A stretch of 64,000 nt of DNA from Parietichytrium sp. I65-24A (taxonomy: Eukaryota; Sar; Bigyra; Thraustochytrida; Thraustochytriidae): positions 51,908-115,907 of the forward strand of contig BLSF01000093.1 in the NCBI GenBank assembly GCA_012862575.1. The letters are read 5' to 3'. Below are positions 50,554-60,725 of this stretch, one piece after another; position 1 is the stretch's first letter; every line of letters starts with the position of its first letter. Made by a program: the position numbers and the translations under genes. The notes beneath the pieces are model-generated. The model was not told where the DNA came from, made no database searches, and worked only from the letters and a program-made list of their open reading frames with translations.

Positions 50554-53262
50554 ATGGGGTGCACGAGCAGCACGCCGAAGACGCTGCACGTGAAGGAGGG
50601 AGGGTCGCAGCCGCTGGCCAGGCTGGTGTCCATCGACTCGCAGCAAAATAATAAAAATGTGGGGGCAGAGGCAGTGTCCACGCCGTCTGGCGCAGCCGCA
50701 GCCGCGGCGGGGGAGCTCAAACATCTCAAGACGAAGGACAAGCTGCCGCCGCCGATGCTGAGGCAGTCCACGGCGAGGCTGTACGTGGGCGAGCAGGTGG
50801 ACGTCCCGGCGGCCAAGGCGAGCCTGGGCAGGAAGAGCAGCCTGTCGCTGACGGTGGTCTGTGCCAAGAACGTCCCGGTGGGCAAGCTGGAGAAGGACAA
50901 GCAGCACGCGGGCAAGGATGGCTTCCTCGTGCGCGTGTGCGTGTACGACCAGAACGGGAAAATGCGGTACCACCCGGTCCACAGCGCGCCGGTCCCGAGC
51001 GTCACAGGCTTCCCGGAGTTTAAGCTACATCTCGACTTTGAAGGGATCAGCAAGACCGACATCATCTCGTTCAACCTGCGCACCGTGTACTTTAACGAGA
51101 CCTCGCGCAAGGCGGTGGGCAGCACAATGCTCTCTGTGGAGGAGTTGATCAGCAAGCCCGAATGGAAGGACTTGTGGCTGTTTGACAAGACCGCCATCGC
51201 AGTCTTCAATAGGAACAAGACCATGCCAAGCACTCTGTGCATTACCGAAGTGGTGTATTGCAAGGAAGGACGCGAGGTTCCTCTCGGCCCAAACGCTGTG
51301 CAGGCGCTGCGCCGAGATGATGATGTTGCGGCTTCTGTGGACGGCCTTTTCTCCGATTCCGAGGACAACAATCATGACGACATTGAAATCGATGGCTTCG
51401 GGGGCATGGATGGCGAAGACAGTGATGCACATGACCTGGGCTCACAGGAGTCGCAAGAGTCGGAATCCAACCGGTCGGACGCAGATACGAATGGGGACGA
51501 AGATAGTGTCAAGCTCGAATTCGGGGAAGCCAATACCAGCAGGAACGACAGCGACGATGAGGAAACCGAGGTGGACGAGAAGGAACAAGACGATCTCGGT
51601 ACAGAAAGGCAAGCTGATGCGCCCCCCACAATCGACATCAAAGCAAATGCCATCCCCATCCCCAGCCCAAGCGATCATGGTCAGAATGGGCAGCAAAACT
51701 CAAGCGCAGAGTCCCCGCCCAAGCACGTGCTAGTGATAACGAGGGGTACTCGCGGGGACGTACAACCCTTTATCGCCCTTGCGAGAGGACTGGCGGAACT
51801 TCTCGGGTGGACTGTTACGCTCTGCACCGAATTGAGGTACAGGGCAATGATCAAGCGCTATAGCCAGGTTTCTCGCGGCCGAGTGCAGTTTCGTCCAAGC
51901 GGTGGCGACACCGAAACCCGCATCTCCGCGCCAATTGCCAAGTGGGCTGTGTCAACGAAAATGCGACTAATGCATGCAGCCATGTTGGCTCGAACTGAGC
52001 GGGAGTTTTTCGATTCTGAGCCTGCGTTTTTCTATTGGGCAAAGCTGCTCAAACCGGATGTATTGTGCTATACATTTACGACGGCGAATATCACGATGGT
52101 CATTAGCGAGGCGTTGAAGATTCCTTCGGTTGGCTTCTTCTTGCAACCAACGGTAATTCCTTCGAAACAATACCCTGCCATTGTACCTCTCAGGCTGGAG
52201 AACCTCGATGATGAAGCAAATCAGCTGGAAGTGTCCGGCCTGGAGAGCCACAAGGTCTTTCGCTTTATCAAAGGTTGGTTTGAAAACAACTTGTTCTCAA
52301 GGAGAATCGAGGACATGCGTAAACGCCGCGGTTTACCATCTGGGTTTTCCCAGGAGAACGACTTTGAACGTATCGTACACGCAAAGCTCCCACTCATGGT
52401 TCCAATTAAGGCCAAGGCCTTTGGGGGCAAGCCACCGGATTGGCCAGAGAGCTTCCAAATGACCGATTTTATCTTCCTTCGCGGTAGCGGCACCCCAGAG
52501 CTTGAGCCTGATTTGGAGAACTTCATCCAGCTCAATAGGAAAGAGAACCGTCAGCTGATTGTCATATGCTTTAGCTCCATGCCAATCTCGCGGATTAAGG
52601 TGGCCGAGGCAGCTCTTTTGATTCTGGACAAGTGCCCCGAACCATACAAGCCGAGTATCATTGCCCTCATTGGAGAGCGCCCAGATGATGAAGCAAAGTC
52701 TAACAGCCTGGAGAAGCGCTGCCAAGAGTACATTGACAATGGTAGACTCTTTGTTGGAAAGGGGGCCCCATTCTCCAAATTGTTCCCGAAGATGGACTTC
52801 ATTGTGCTTCACGGCGGCTTGGGAACAACAGCAGAGGCCCTTGCAGCAGGAGTTCCGTGCATGGTGACGGGGGTTCTACTAATGGATCAGCGTTTTTGGG
52901 GGAGAAGGGTGTTTCAGCTTGGCGTTGGCCCCGCGCCGTGCCACATTTCCGACTTCAATTCCAAGATTATTGAAATCTTGCCCTTTACTTTAGATAAGAA
53001 CGGCGAATACGCCAGGAATGCTCGAAAAGTCGCGCAAGAGATGTTTCCAGAGGGTCTCGAAAATCTCAGCGACGGCGTCGAGGAAAATGTGCGAGCCTTT
53101 GTGGAATGCTACGAGCGATCGTTTCCAGCTCCGACTCCCGAACTGCATTCCCGATTCTCACCTTCGAGACTCAAGCGCAAGAGCAAAAACAAGTCGAGCA
53201 CACATTCTGAAACGAGCTCGCTGGCAAGCTCCAATGTCAGTACCCCGGTCTCCCAGAGCTGA
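50554..53262 (+). CDS. C2-domain/sterol glucosyltransferase fusion
   Basis: 902 residues. The start at 50554 gives MGCTSSTPK, a likely N-myristoylation signal with an adjacent cysteine. A C2-like domain (about 95-240: SLSLTVVCAKNVPVGKLEKD to TMPSTLCITEVVY) should bind membranes or phospholipids. An acidic linker (about 265-385) leads to a GT-B glycosyltransferase of the sterol 3-beta-glucosyltransferase group (about 388-860). That domain starts VLVITRGTRGDVQPFIALAR. It ends in the sugar-nucleotide motif HGGLGTTAEALAAGVP near 752 with DQRFWGRRVFQLGVGP. The likely reaction moves glucose from UDP-glucose to a membrane sterol. Fungal Atg26 also has N-terminal membrane-binding domains, but of the GRAM and PH type. 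The Ser-rich C-terminus looks disordered. Confidence 0.9.
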   Translation: MGCTSSTPKTLHVKEGGSQPLARLVSIDSQQNNKNVGAEAVSTPSGAAAAAAGELKHLKTKDKLPPPMLRQSTARLYVGEQVDVPAAKASLGRKSSLSLTVVCAKNVPVGKLEKDKQHAGKDGFLVRVCVYDQNGKMRYHPVHSAPVPSVTGFPEFKLHLDFEGISKTDIISFNLRTVYFNETSRKAVGSTMLSVEELISKPEWKDLWLFDKTAIAVFNRNKTMPSTLCITEVVYCKEGREVPLGPNAVQALRRDDDVAASVDGLFSDSEDNNHDDIEIDGFGGMDGEDSDAHDLGSQESQESESNRSDADTNGDEDSVKLEFGEANTSRNDSDDEETEVDEKEQDDLGTERQADAPPTIDIKANAIPIPSPSDHGQNGQQNSSAESPPKHVLVITRGTRGDVQPFIALARGLAELLGWTVTLCTELRYRAMIKRYSQVSRGRVQFRPSGGDTETRISAPIAKWAVSTKMRLMHAAMLARTEREFFDSEPAFFYWAKLLKPDVLCYTFTTANITMVISEALKIPSVGFFLQPTVIPSKQYPAIVPLRLENLDDEANQLEVSGLESHKVFRFIKGWFENNLFSRRIEDMRKRRGLPSGFSQENDFERIVHAKLPLMVPIKAKAFGGKPPDWPESFQMTDFIFLRGSGTPELEPDLENFIQLNRKENRQLIVICFSSMPISRIKVAEAALLILDKCPEPYKPSIIALIGERPDDEAKSNSLEKRCQEYIDNGRLFVGKGAPFSKLFPKMDFIVLHGGLGTTAEALAAGVPCMVTGVLLMDQRFWGRRVFQLGVGPAPCHISDFNSKIIEILPFTLDKNGEYARNARKVAQEMFPEGLENLSDGVEENVRAFVECYERSFPAPTPELHSRFSPSRLKRKSKNKSSTHSETSSLASSNVSTPVSQS

Positions 53263-53550
53263 GCTTGAACTGGGCGTCTGTTGTAGATTTAAAGTAGTTA
53301 GAGTAGTCAGAGAGAGAATTTACTTCATCTTGTGTGTGGTCTCCATCCGTCAAAGTCTTCGAATGATTGGATTATGGTCGCGTTTTCACTTGAAGAGAAC
53401 AAAACGGCGAGCTGTCGTCTGGCTCTTCGTTGAATCTCGCGAACGCCAAAATGAGCAAAACAAGAGGTCGAGCAAAACGCTTCCGTGGAACTGTATGTAT
53501 AAGTTGATTCTACAAATTTGTAATTTTGGGCTCTTCGTTTCTTTGCAAAG

Positions 53551-56500
53551 CTAAGGAAGCATTTGGAGCGCTCCTTTACCAAATTTTTGTACGTTTACAT
53601 TCTCGGCATGACTTTCCATTGCCGACTTGACCACACTCCTGATGTCAAGCTCTGTGAGTTCTGGGATGTGGTGCCGCGACAGTAAGAGATAGCCTAGTAA
53701 CTCGCATCCCCTTTCTTGAAGTGTTTCTCTTTGAGTATGCGCCTTCATCGCCGCTACGACCTCAAGACCAGCGCCGAGCTCCATTAGCTCGTTGACAAGC
53801 GTGGTATCTCTTACCAGGGTGAGTATCGCTCCGCACGCTTTTTCTTGCACTTCTACGTTGGCTGGACACCCCCGCATGGCAGCGACAATCCTGTGTCCGG
53901 CATTGAGCCCCATTGCAGCCTTTTTGCTCGCAAACAAGTTCGCAGTTAAGCTGGAAAGTGCTCCGCATGCTGCTTGCTGGACACTTGGGTTGTCCGTATG
54001 CATCGTCATAGCGGCGATGACCCGCTTGGTGGCCATCAGGTTATGTGATGAAAATGCCTCGGCACAGGCGAGGGTTTCGATGGCTGCGCATGCGTAGTTT
54101 TGTACTTCTGGGTCGCTTTCGAAGTTCGTCATGGCCAAGATGATTTTCTCTCCAGCTTCGGAACAGAGAAAATTTGAGCGGATCTCCTCCAGGGCAGCGA
54201 AAATTGCGAGCGCGGAGCAGGCATACAGCTGCACTCTTCCATTGTTCTCATGCGCTTCCATGGCCCGGACGATCCGCTCAACGCTCCCGCAATTGTATAG
54301 CTTGAGTTTGTTCTCAAGGTTCCCGTATGCTAGTCTTCCAAGCGCTGCACATCCGTATCGCTGCACATCTGCGCAACTCCTGAAATCAAGCATGGCACTC
54401 AAGATGCGCGAACCAACACCGTCGTCCATAAGCTCTTTTTGGAGCTCCGAATTGTCACGAGTTAGGTTTCCGATTGCTGCGAAGGCGCACTGTTGTACTT
54501 GTGCATCGACCTTGAAGTGGTCCATTGTCCTCACTATGTGCTGACCAACCTTGAGTGTCGTCAGCTTGGCCACCGCCTCTTTCTTTAGGGCTTTCATGAT
54601 GGCCAGGCCTTTTACCTGAATTGCAGCACTCTCCTGTTGCATTTGCATCAAAAACAATATGCATTCAGGGCTTGAGTTTGGTTCAAGTAGTCCTTGGCAA
54701 TACTCAACGTCACAGAGCTGATTTGGGATCAAGCTACGAAAACTCCAGTCCTGAGCACAAGCCACGACATCAATGTCGCCGTGAACGAGAATCCTGGCAG
54801 CCTCAAACTCTTTCGCATCATGATGCGACGAACTTTCACCGCGCACTTCCAAAAGCGCGTCCTTAGCAGAGTAAACTGCCTCTATTAACAACTCCAAAGC
54901 TGACCTCTTCTGTGCAAAGGTTCCAATCTCCTCGAGCTGAACACAGCTCTTTGCAGCTTCAAGCAAGACGGCACGAAACTGGGGCTTTGCAGCAGTCCAG
55001 TACAGGACGGACACGCCTGCTACTCTCTTCGAGAGCTTGTCCAATTCGGGCAGATCAGCTTGATCCGCGCTGCTCATCGAGGACTCAGTAAGACTCGAAA
55101 TCTTTGTCTTTAGTGAATTCCGAAGAGCCTCTCTGTGCTGCTTCAGAAAGGCATTTGCCGAATTGAGAAGAGCGTTTCTTAGATTGGAAAACCTCCCAAG
55201 TTTCAGAGGAAGCCTTGAGGTTTCCAAGACAACTTCCAAAAGACTCGAGCGGACAATGGCCCATGCAGAGTCGATCGCCTGGTCAAGGTGTCCGTCGAGC
55301 TCGTCGATAATTTGCCATGCCATATGCAGACGCTCTCCGATCGGAAGCTCATTCATTCGATGGTGTTTTGGAAATATGTCAAGCCTGATATTCTCCTGAA
55401 ACTTGTCCTCCCACGTACTCGTAGGCACACTCAGCAGCTTGTCAAGCTTGGTACCCACTTCGTGCAGAACGGCTTCTCCATTCACATGAGTTGGTCGTGT
55501 TCCCAGGTTCCAGATCTGTGTGAGTAGAGCTTGAAGCTCCACCTGTATCCGTTTGAGCTCCTGGTTCACCCAGGTTTCACGCATATACCGAGAGAGCATC
55601 TCGTTACAAGATCCGAGTAGTGCGTTCAAGCCGTGCCGACTTTCGTCGTACTCTACGCCATGCTTTTGGCATTTCTCGCGCAGGACCTCACGCTCGACGA
55701 TCACAGAACGGGCGAGCGAGCTTCTATCCTCAACTTCGCCACTTGACTCCGAGTCGCGATTCGCAAGGGGGATGACAGACACGATATTTATGTCTGACGG
55801 GAGCTCACTTCCTGTAATGGCAATGCGATCAGCCAAATTGAAGTCTCCGCCGGCGTCTACCATCGTCAAGGCCACTACCACTGGGTTCCCGGCCTCGAGG
55901 AGGAGTGGCCAGATGCAATTCGATCGTAGTCGCCGAATTGTACCAGATATTACCGCCAACACCAAGGTGTGAGGTACTTTGAGCATCTTTCGTGTCAACT
56001 CTTCAGTCTCGGATTTGGTAGATGCCGGCGAACTGACAATTCCTGGCAGATCCACAAGGTCGATTGTGGGGACTGATGGCGCGCAGATCTCAACCTGCAC
56101 CTCATGGTCAGTAATTACACGTGAGCCATCATCGTCAGGGTGGTGCTGCTTCATGAAGTCCAGGATGACTCTGGACACCCGTGTGGCGAGCGGCTCGTTC
56201 ATTCCAACCCCGGTCTCGTAGAAGTAGGGTTCGGACACGTTTTCAATGGTGTCCGTGGTTGTGTTCTTGATCCGGAGAACGACTCTGTTCTGATGTTTCT
56301 TGCATCGAAGCATGAGCCGGATCGGCATCCGCGTGCAGAACGAAGAGTCACATGGGAACACATGTTCCATGGCGAAGCGGTTGAGAGTGCTTGACTTGCC
56401 TTCACTCTCACTCCCGCAGACAACAATTTGCGGGAGCTGAAGGTTAAAGTCGCCACGAACTTTGTAGACCGCGTTCAAAAGGCGGCCATAAGCAGCGTCA

Positions 56501-56793
56501 TTGCTGAAAAGAAGTTCAGCCAGCCCGCCTTGACCCTTTTCCCCGACAACAAAACTACCGCGACCAGCCGCCTGCTCGATGGCGGCCTTGTACCCTTCTC
56601 GGCGGCCATGAGTGCGGATGGTCTCGTAGGCTTCGCAAATGCGTTGACGATCCTTCTCATTGGACGCGCGCGTTTCGGCCACGTTGAACGCGCTGGTGAC
56701 AACGGCGTCGTCTAGCTGTGCATCGTTGCCATCCAACTGGAGGATGTCGAACGCGGTGTACTCGACGCAAATACGCTCTTGCTCCTCTCTCAT
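53551..56793 (-). CDS. Dynamin-type GTPase with armadillo repeats and J-like N-terminus
   Basis: 1080 residues in one exon. Residues about 12-70 resemble a DnaJ J domain (YTAFDILQLDG to ICEAYETIRTHGRREGYKAA) but lack the HPD motif needed to stimulate Hsp70. The dynamin-family GTPase follows: G1 GSESEGKSS at 127-135, G2 TRMPIRL at 154, G3 DLVDLPG at 245-251, and G4 TMVD at 310-313 where dynamins have TKxD. A helical stalk-like segment reaches about 700. From about 740 to the end there are seven or more armadillo repeats of about 42 residues (VQQYACAAI-like units, for example VQNYACAAIETLA). Membrane remodelling or scission is inferred; the armadillo part would bind a partner. I know no family with this domain order. 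Confidence 0.88.
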   Translation of the reverse strand: MREEQERICVEYTAFDILQLDGNDAQLDDAVVTSAFNVAETRASNEKDRQRICEAYETIRTHGRREGYKAAIEQAAGRGSFVVGEKGQGGLAELLFSNDAAYGRLLNAVYKVRGDFNLQLPQIVVCGSESEGKSSTLNRFAMEHVFPCDSSFCTRMPIRLMLRCKKHQNRVVLRIKNTTTDTIENVSEPYFYETGVGMNEPLATRVSRVILDFMKQHHPDDDGSRVITDHEVQVEICAPSVPTIDLVDLPGIVSSPASTKSETEELTRKMLKVPHTLVLAVISGTIRRLRSNCIWPLLLEAGNPVVVALTMVDAGGDFNLADRIAITGSELPSDINIVSVIPLANRDSESSGEVEDRSSLARSVIVEREVLREKCQKHGVEYDESRHGLNALLGSCNEMLSRYMRETWVNQELKRIQVELQALLTQIWNLGTRPTHVNGEAVLHEVGTKLDKLLSVPTSTWEDKFQENIRLDIFPKHHRMNELPIGERLHMAWQIIDELDGHLDQAIDSAWAIVRSSLLEVVLETSRLPLKLGRFSNLRNALLNSANAFLKQHREALRNSLKTKISSLTESSMSSADQADLPELDKLSKRVAGVSVLYWTAAKPQFRAVLLEAAKSCVQLEEIGTFAQKRSALELLIEAVYSAKDALLEVRGESSSHHDAKEFEAARILVHGDIDVVACAQDWSFRSLIPNQLCDVEYCQGLLEPNSSPECILFLMQMQQESAAIQVKGLAIMKALKKEAVAKLTTLKVGQHIVRTMDHFKVDAQVQQCAFAAIGNLTRDNSELQKELMDDGVGSRILSAMLDFRSCADVQRYGCAALGRLAYGNLENKLKLYNCGSVERIVRAMEAHENNGRVQLYACSALAIFAALEEIRSNFLCSEAGEKIILAMTNFESDPEVQNYACAAIETLACAEAFSSHNLMATKRVIAAMTMHTDNPSVQQAACGALSSLTANLFASKKAAMGLNAGHRIVAAMRGCPANVEVQEKACGAILTLVRDTTLVNELMELGAGLEVVAAMKAHTQRETLQERGCELLGYLLLSRHHIPELTELDIRSVVKSAMESHAENVNVQKFGKGALQMLP

Positions 56794-57459
56794 CTCGTGT
56801 CGGTGTGGAAATCGGGGACTGACAATCAGTATTCACTGTCAGTCACCCGCTTCGTCAGCTCGTTGCAAGAGAGAACATCATAGAACATCACACTATGCAA
56901 AAGCAAACTCTTTCCTTGAGTACCCGAGAGTCCCGGAGCACGTGGGAACACACACGGAATCAACGATCGTCCCCGTAGGACTTTCAACGTCATCATAACA
57001 TCAGTATGATAACATCCTCATAACCGGCAGCCAAAGTGCCATAGTACTGCGCTGCCCCTGAAATAGCATCTCCGTCCTCAGCGTCCTGGGCCTTTCAGGA
57101 CGTGTCATATCGTGTCATGAGAAAGTCAGTGATCGTGGTCACCGCTCCATCTGCTCCAATGTCCGACAGCGACATCGTTTATGCAAACACGAAGCTACAC
57201 TCACCACTGTCTGTCTATACACGTATACAATTATACTGTTTCTCCAATTTGGACTCGGCTTTCGCGATCTCTCGCGCGGTAAAGTATGCTTGTACCAGTT
57301 CTGGTAGCCACGTCACTAGTGCCGACACACAGCTACGGTAAAGTTCTGGTAATGGGTACTAGTATGAGTAGATGTGCGTACGTCCTATGCAGTCCGGCTC
57401 TGGTAGCCTTCGCATAGAGTTTACGGATAACTTCTATAGCTAGCTAGCTAGCAGAGCTG
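56794..57459. other. Intergenic, no gene seen
   Basis: A CACTGTCAGTC motif lies next to GACTGACAATCAGT at about 56818-56848, directly upstream of the dynamin-armadillo gene. A TAGCTAGCTAGCTAGC run lies near 57437. Confidence 0.55.
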
Positions 57460-58061
57460 CTATGTAAGAAGGGGGCATAAAAATGTAGAAAGCCAGTTCG
57501 AAATAGTATTTTCGCTTTTGACCTCGAGCTTCCTATAGTCTTTCACAACCTTTGTCGGAAGCGTCGCCCAAATATCTTCGATTAGTTCCGGTTTGACACC
57601 AACATGCTCGTTGTTTTTGTCGGCGCCTGATTCCGAGCCTGGAGTGTCCGGTTCCAAGTCGGAGTTACCAGCCCTTTCTTGATTCTGGTTTGGCACACTC
57701 AAGAATGCGCCTCCAGTGTCCGTCAACGCCGTTGGCACGGGAATCTCAGCAGTTTCCGACACTCTCTTCAGCGACTCCATGTTTAAATATCGTCCCAGCT
57801 GGTTCAGCGTTAGTGTTGGATTGTTATGGAGAACCATTTCGAGAAGCTCGACATGAAACTGCTCTTGTTTCGATGGTCTCCCGCCTGCTTTCCCCCCCAT
57901 CATCAGAATTGAAATCAGATCCCACCGAATTCTTCCCCATTGCGGAAGCGATATAAAAGGTTCTCAGCAGTCTTCACTGGTATATGAAGCATCGCCGCCA
58001 CCTTAAGTCTCTCCTTTCTCCCACCACGGACTTCTGCGTCAATGATCATGTTCTTCTCCAT
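57460..58061 (-). pseudogene. Broken Tc1/mariner-IS630-like transposase N-terminus
   Basis: Two minus-strand frames look like the two helix-turn-helix halves of such a transposase. The first (58061-57915) reads MEKNMIIDAEVRGGRKERL, then VAAMLHIPVKTAENLLYRFR, and stops. The second, in another phase (57903-57460), reads GGRPSKQEQFHVELL, then NNPTLTLNQLGRYL. After that the sequence turns low-complexity and the DDE catalytic domain is not visible. The frame change and missing catalytic part suggest a relic. An unrecognised host gene with two exons is the alternative. It abuts the left end of the tandem array. Confidence 0.4.
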
Positions 58062-58255
58062 TTTCGTGTACGACCTCCTGCGCGCTTTTCGTTTCTTCCT
58101 CTTAGACCTTCTGTCTTCTGTCGGGAAACAATTTTAGCTTTTCCCAGAGGCCGTGCCATGCTGGGCATGTCAGTTGATCGCAAGGCCCACTGGCAGCGCG
58201 CAAGTGCAAGGTCGATGAGTGGAAAACGGCCCAATTGGAAATTCGGAAGTCGAAT

Positions 58256-59513
58256 ATTCACAAGATCCGGATTTGAGTCAAACAAAGTTCTATACTACTT
58301 GAGGTTGATTACAAAAGGTCGTTTGCCTTCGAATCCAGGAAGATGGACGAGTTGAAAGCATCGTCAGGCAGGTGACGAACAGCAGCAGAAGAAGTTACTG
58401 CTTGTCCTTCTTGCCCTTCTTGCCGCCCTTCTTGGCGTCCTTCTTGGACGCTGGTGCCTTTGCTGGCGCTGGGGCAGCAGCTGGGGTGTCAGTCTTTTGG
58501 GTGGTGTCCTTGCGTGGCATTTTGGTTGAGTTGTGTTGTTTAGTTGCTGGTTGCTTTTGATCGCTTGGTGTGTTTGTGGTCTGCTGTGGTTGAGGACTTT
58601 GATCGATTCAATACAAATGCATGAGAGTCTCAAAGCCTTCATTGCAAATCTATGAGAATGTTGAGAGCTTGTCTCTTTCTGCATGCTTGTGCAATTGAGC
58701 TCGTTCTAGAATAAATGAGTTAGATCTTGAGGCTGGTCGACGGGAAAGACGACTTTGTCTGGCAAAAAATAACTTCACCATGCAGTGTTTGTGTGGCAAA
58801 CTTGGCTCCCTCGCATGGATCTGAGCTGATGCCGGAAAGAGCCATTCGTCGACTGCAGTTTCAAACAATATTGTCAAGGACAGAATGAGAAAGCTGCACC
58901 TGGAATTTTTTTTCTGGACGAAAACTTCACAACGCGAGAGCAAGCTTGGGTCTCTCGCATGAATCTGAGCTGATGCCGGAAAGAGCCATTTTGTCGACTG
59001 CAATGTCAGTTAAACAATTTTGTCAAGGACAGAATGGCACGCTGCTTTCTTCGCGACAGAGAAAGATGAACTTCGGAATCCTTTGCTTTCCTTTGCCCCC
59101 CTAATGTTCACTCCACTGGAACTGACTATTCTCTGTAATCGTGGAAAACTGTGTAAGTCATGCAGCACCGAAATTTGTAGGTCAAGCGTTAAGTGAGCCA
59201 TAAGACTCAGACTTTCAGTTGCCAAGGAAAAGTTTTTTCACGGCACAACTTCAGCTGAGCCCACACCTGATAACCGAAAGCTGTGGGACTTGTGGATCTT
59301 TTGGAAATGTGATGTGCAATGCATGTGTACTTTTGCCTCCGAGAGAGGGCTGGCGACATCTCGGTGTTGGTCATGAAGGCAATGTTCATGTGGTCAGCTC
59401 TTCCCAGTTCATCAAAATGCAGTCGAAATTCATTGCAAAAACGTTGGTGCATGATTTGATTGAAGAGGTCTGTTTCGCAATTGAAATTAAACTTGAAGAA
59501 AGAAAGTATATAT
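58256..59513. repeat. Tandem repeat unit 1 (1258 bp)
   Basis: It begins at ATTCACAAGATCCGG and contains micro-ORF copy 1. It carries two copies of an internal sub-repeat marked by GAGCTGATGCCGGAAAGAGC (near 58825 and 58970), which makes it the longest unit. Confidence 0.95.
58395..58520 (-). CDS. 41-residue Lys/Ala/Pro-rich microprotein, copy 1
   Basis: The product begins MPRKDTTQKTDTP, has an Ala/Pro middle (AAAPAPAKAPAS), and ends in a Lys/Gly tail (KKGGKKGKKDKQ). It has 12 Lys and 1 Arg against 4 Asp, a net charge of about +9, with no hydrophobic segment, signal or Cys. Nearly all lysine codons are AAG. It resembles the basic N-terminal tail of ribosomal protein eS25 and also histone-H1-like tails; neither match is proven. 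Nothing like the rest of eS25 follows downstream. Copy 1 has AAG at codon 34 and GCT at codon 14. Its 3' side abuts unique DNA with the transposase relic. Confidence 0.65.
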   Translation of the reverse strand: MPRKDTTQKTDTPAAAPAPAKAPASKKDAKKGGKKGKKDKQ

Positions 59514-60725
59514 ATTCACAAGATCCGGATTTGAGTCAAACAAAGTTCTATACTACTCGGGGTTGATTACAAAAGGTCGTTCGCCTTCGAATCCAGGAAG
59601 ATGGACGAGTTGAAAGCATCGTCAGGCAGGTGACGAACAGCAGCAGAAGAAGTTACTGCTTGTCCTTCTTGCCCTTTTTGCCGCCCTTCTTGGCGTCCTT
59701 CTTGGACGCTGGTGCCTTTGCTGGCGCTGGGGCAGCGGCTGGGGTGTCAGTCTTTTGGGTGGTGTCCTTGCGTGGCATTTTGATTGAGTTGTGTTGTTTA
59801 GTTGCTGGTTGCTTTTGATCGCTTGGTGTGTTTGTGGTCTGCTGAAGTTAAGGACTTTGATCGATTCAATACAAATGCACGAGAGTCTTGGAGCTTCCAT
59901 TGCGAATCTATGAGAATGCTGCCAGCTGAAGTCATTATGCATCCTTGTTCCGGATTGCACAAGGGCAAATGTAGATCTTGAGGCTGGTCGACGGGAAAGA
60001 CGACTTTTTCTGGCAAAAAATAACTTCACCATGCAGTGTTTGTGTGGCAAACTTGGCTCCCTCGTACGGATGTGAGCTGATGCCGCAAAGAAGAGCCATT
60101 TTTCCGACTGCAATTTCATCTAGCTTTGTCAAGGACCTGATGAGAAAGCTGCACCTGGAATTCTTTTCCTGGACGAAAACTTCGCAGCGCCCCAGAATTG
60201 GATTGCAAGCTTGGCTTCCTCGCATGGATCTGAGCTGATGCCGGAAAGAGCCATTTTGTCGACTGCAGTTTCAAACAACTTTGTCAAGGACAGAATGAGA
60301 AAGATGAACTCGGAATTCTGCCTCCTTCGCTATTCTCTGTAATTGTGGAAACTGTGCAACTCATGCAGCACCGAAATTTATAGGTCAAGCGTTAAGAGAG
60401 CCTTAAGACTCTGAGAATCAAGACTCTCAGTTGCCAAGGAAAAGTTTTTTCACGGGACAACTTCAGCCCACACCTGATAACCGAAAGCTGTGGGACTTGT
60501 GGATCTTTTGGATAAGTGATGTACAATACATGTGTACTTTTGCCTCCGAGAGAGAACTGGCGACGTAATGGTGTTGGTCATGAAGGCAATGTTTATGTGG
60601 TCAGCTCTTCCCAGTGCATCAAATTGCAGTCGAGATGATTTATTGCAAAAGCGTTGGTGCATGATTTGATTGAAGAGGTCTGTCTGTTTCGCAATTGAAA
60701 TTCAACTTGAAGAAAGAAAGTATGT
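59514..60725. repeat. Tandem repeat unit 2 (1212 bp)
   Basis: Same order as unit 1, again with two internal sub-repeats (GAGCTGATGCCG near 60075 and 60233). A small deletion and several point changes distinguish it. Confidence 0.95.
59653..59778 (-). CDS. 41-residue microprotein, copy 2
   Basis: The peptide is identical to copy 1. It differs by two silent changes, AAA at codon 34 and GCC at codon 14. Just upstream of the ATG it has CAATCAAAATG where the other copies have CAACCAAAATG. Confidence 0.65.
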   Translation of the reverse strand: MPRKDTTQKTDTPAAAPAPAKAPASKKDAKKGGKKGKKDKQ

